Below are positions 62,903 through 64,000 of a stretch of DNA of 64,000 bases, one piece after another. Where the stretch lies: contig NZ_JAHGUP010000029.1 in the NCBI RefSeq assembly GCF_001989995.2, forward strand, positions 1 through 64,000. Direction: 5' to 3'. Both the position numbers and the translations under genes were made by a program. The stretch is from Vibrio anguillarum. GTDB taxonomy: Bacteria > Pseudomonadota > Gammaproteobacteria > Enterobacterales > Vibrionaceae. Below the pieces are notes generated by a model. The model was given only the letters and a program-made list of their open reading frames with translations. It had not been told where the DNA came from and searched no databases. Numbering within the stretch: the stretch's first letter is position 1; every line of letters starts with the position of its first letter.

Positions 62903-64000
<1,098 letters not shown>

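Overview
The window is a stretch of ordinary gammaproteobacterial chromosome from a Vibrio, most probably Vibrio cholerae or a very close relative (V. mimicus, V. metoecus, V. paracholerae). I base this on gene content and order: the complete MSHA type IV pilus cluster (mshH-I-J-K-L-M-N-E-G-F then mshB-A-C-D-O-P-Q) sits between uvrA/galU/qstR/ssb on one side and mreBCD on the other, and is followed by rng, yhdP, tldD, arginine deiminase, rraB, a TAXI-TRAP transporter, argR/mdh, ispB/rplU/rpmA and obgE. No tRNA, rRNA, CRISPR array, integron attC site, prophage or intact insertion sequence was found.

Layout. 1-8.7 kb: a CPA1-type cation/proton antiporter, cobalamin-dependent methionine synthase metH behind a MetJ operator, lysine-sensitive aspartokinase lysC behind a lysine riboswitch, and a class V aminotransferase. 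8.7-11.5 kb: an AT-rich 850-base non-coding stretch, a small stand-alone CBS-domain protein and an MgtE magnesium channel; this is the most accessory-looking part of the left side. 11.5-18.8 kb: a PglL-type O-oligosaccharyltransferase, uvrA with an SOS box, galU, the competence/T6SS regulator qstR, and ssb. 18.9-37.6 kb: the MSHA locus. The first half encodes a degenerate GGDEF/EAL protein (MshH/CsrD), the inner-membrane assembly proteins, secretin, ATPases and platform protein. The second half encodes the major pilin, minor pilins and the giant MshQ. 37.8-48.5 kb: mreBCD, maf, rng, yhdP, a nitrilase-family amidase and tldD, all on the + strand with short gaps or overlaps. 48.6-64 kb: arginine deiminase, rraB, an orphan glycosidase-type sugar-binding domain protein, a DUF2061 membrane protein behind a Fur-like box, a universal stress protein, a TAXI-TRAP uptake system, argR divergent from mdh, an arginine/ornithine-type antiporter, ispB divergent from rplU-rpmA, and obgE truncated by the window end.

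How the parts work together. Surface attachment dominates the window: the MSHA pilus machine, its c-di-GMP-responsive extension ATPase MshE, a large MshQ that carries an L-type-lectin-like domain, and a neighbouring O-glycosylation enzyme. A second theme is methionine, lysine and arginine metabolism with direct metabolite or repressor control (MetJ boxes, lysine riboswitch, argR). Two ERIC repeats sit directly upstream of rraB and of the TAXI receptor gene.

Most of the window is conserved core. I did not find a clearly undescribed system. The best leads are the lectin module in MshQ, the serine/asparagine tract in the secretin MshL as a possible PglL substrate, the CBS-protein/MgtE pair, the orphan GH2-type domain protein, and the Fur-like box in front of the DUF2061 gene. 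Gene identities come from reading translated sequences and from remembered family features and V. cholerae gene order; no database search was run.
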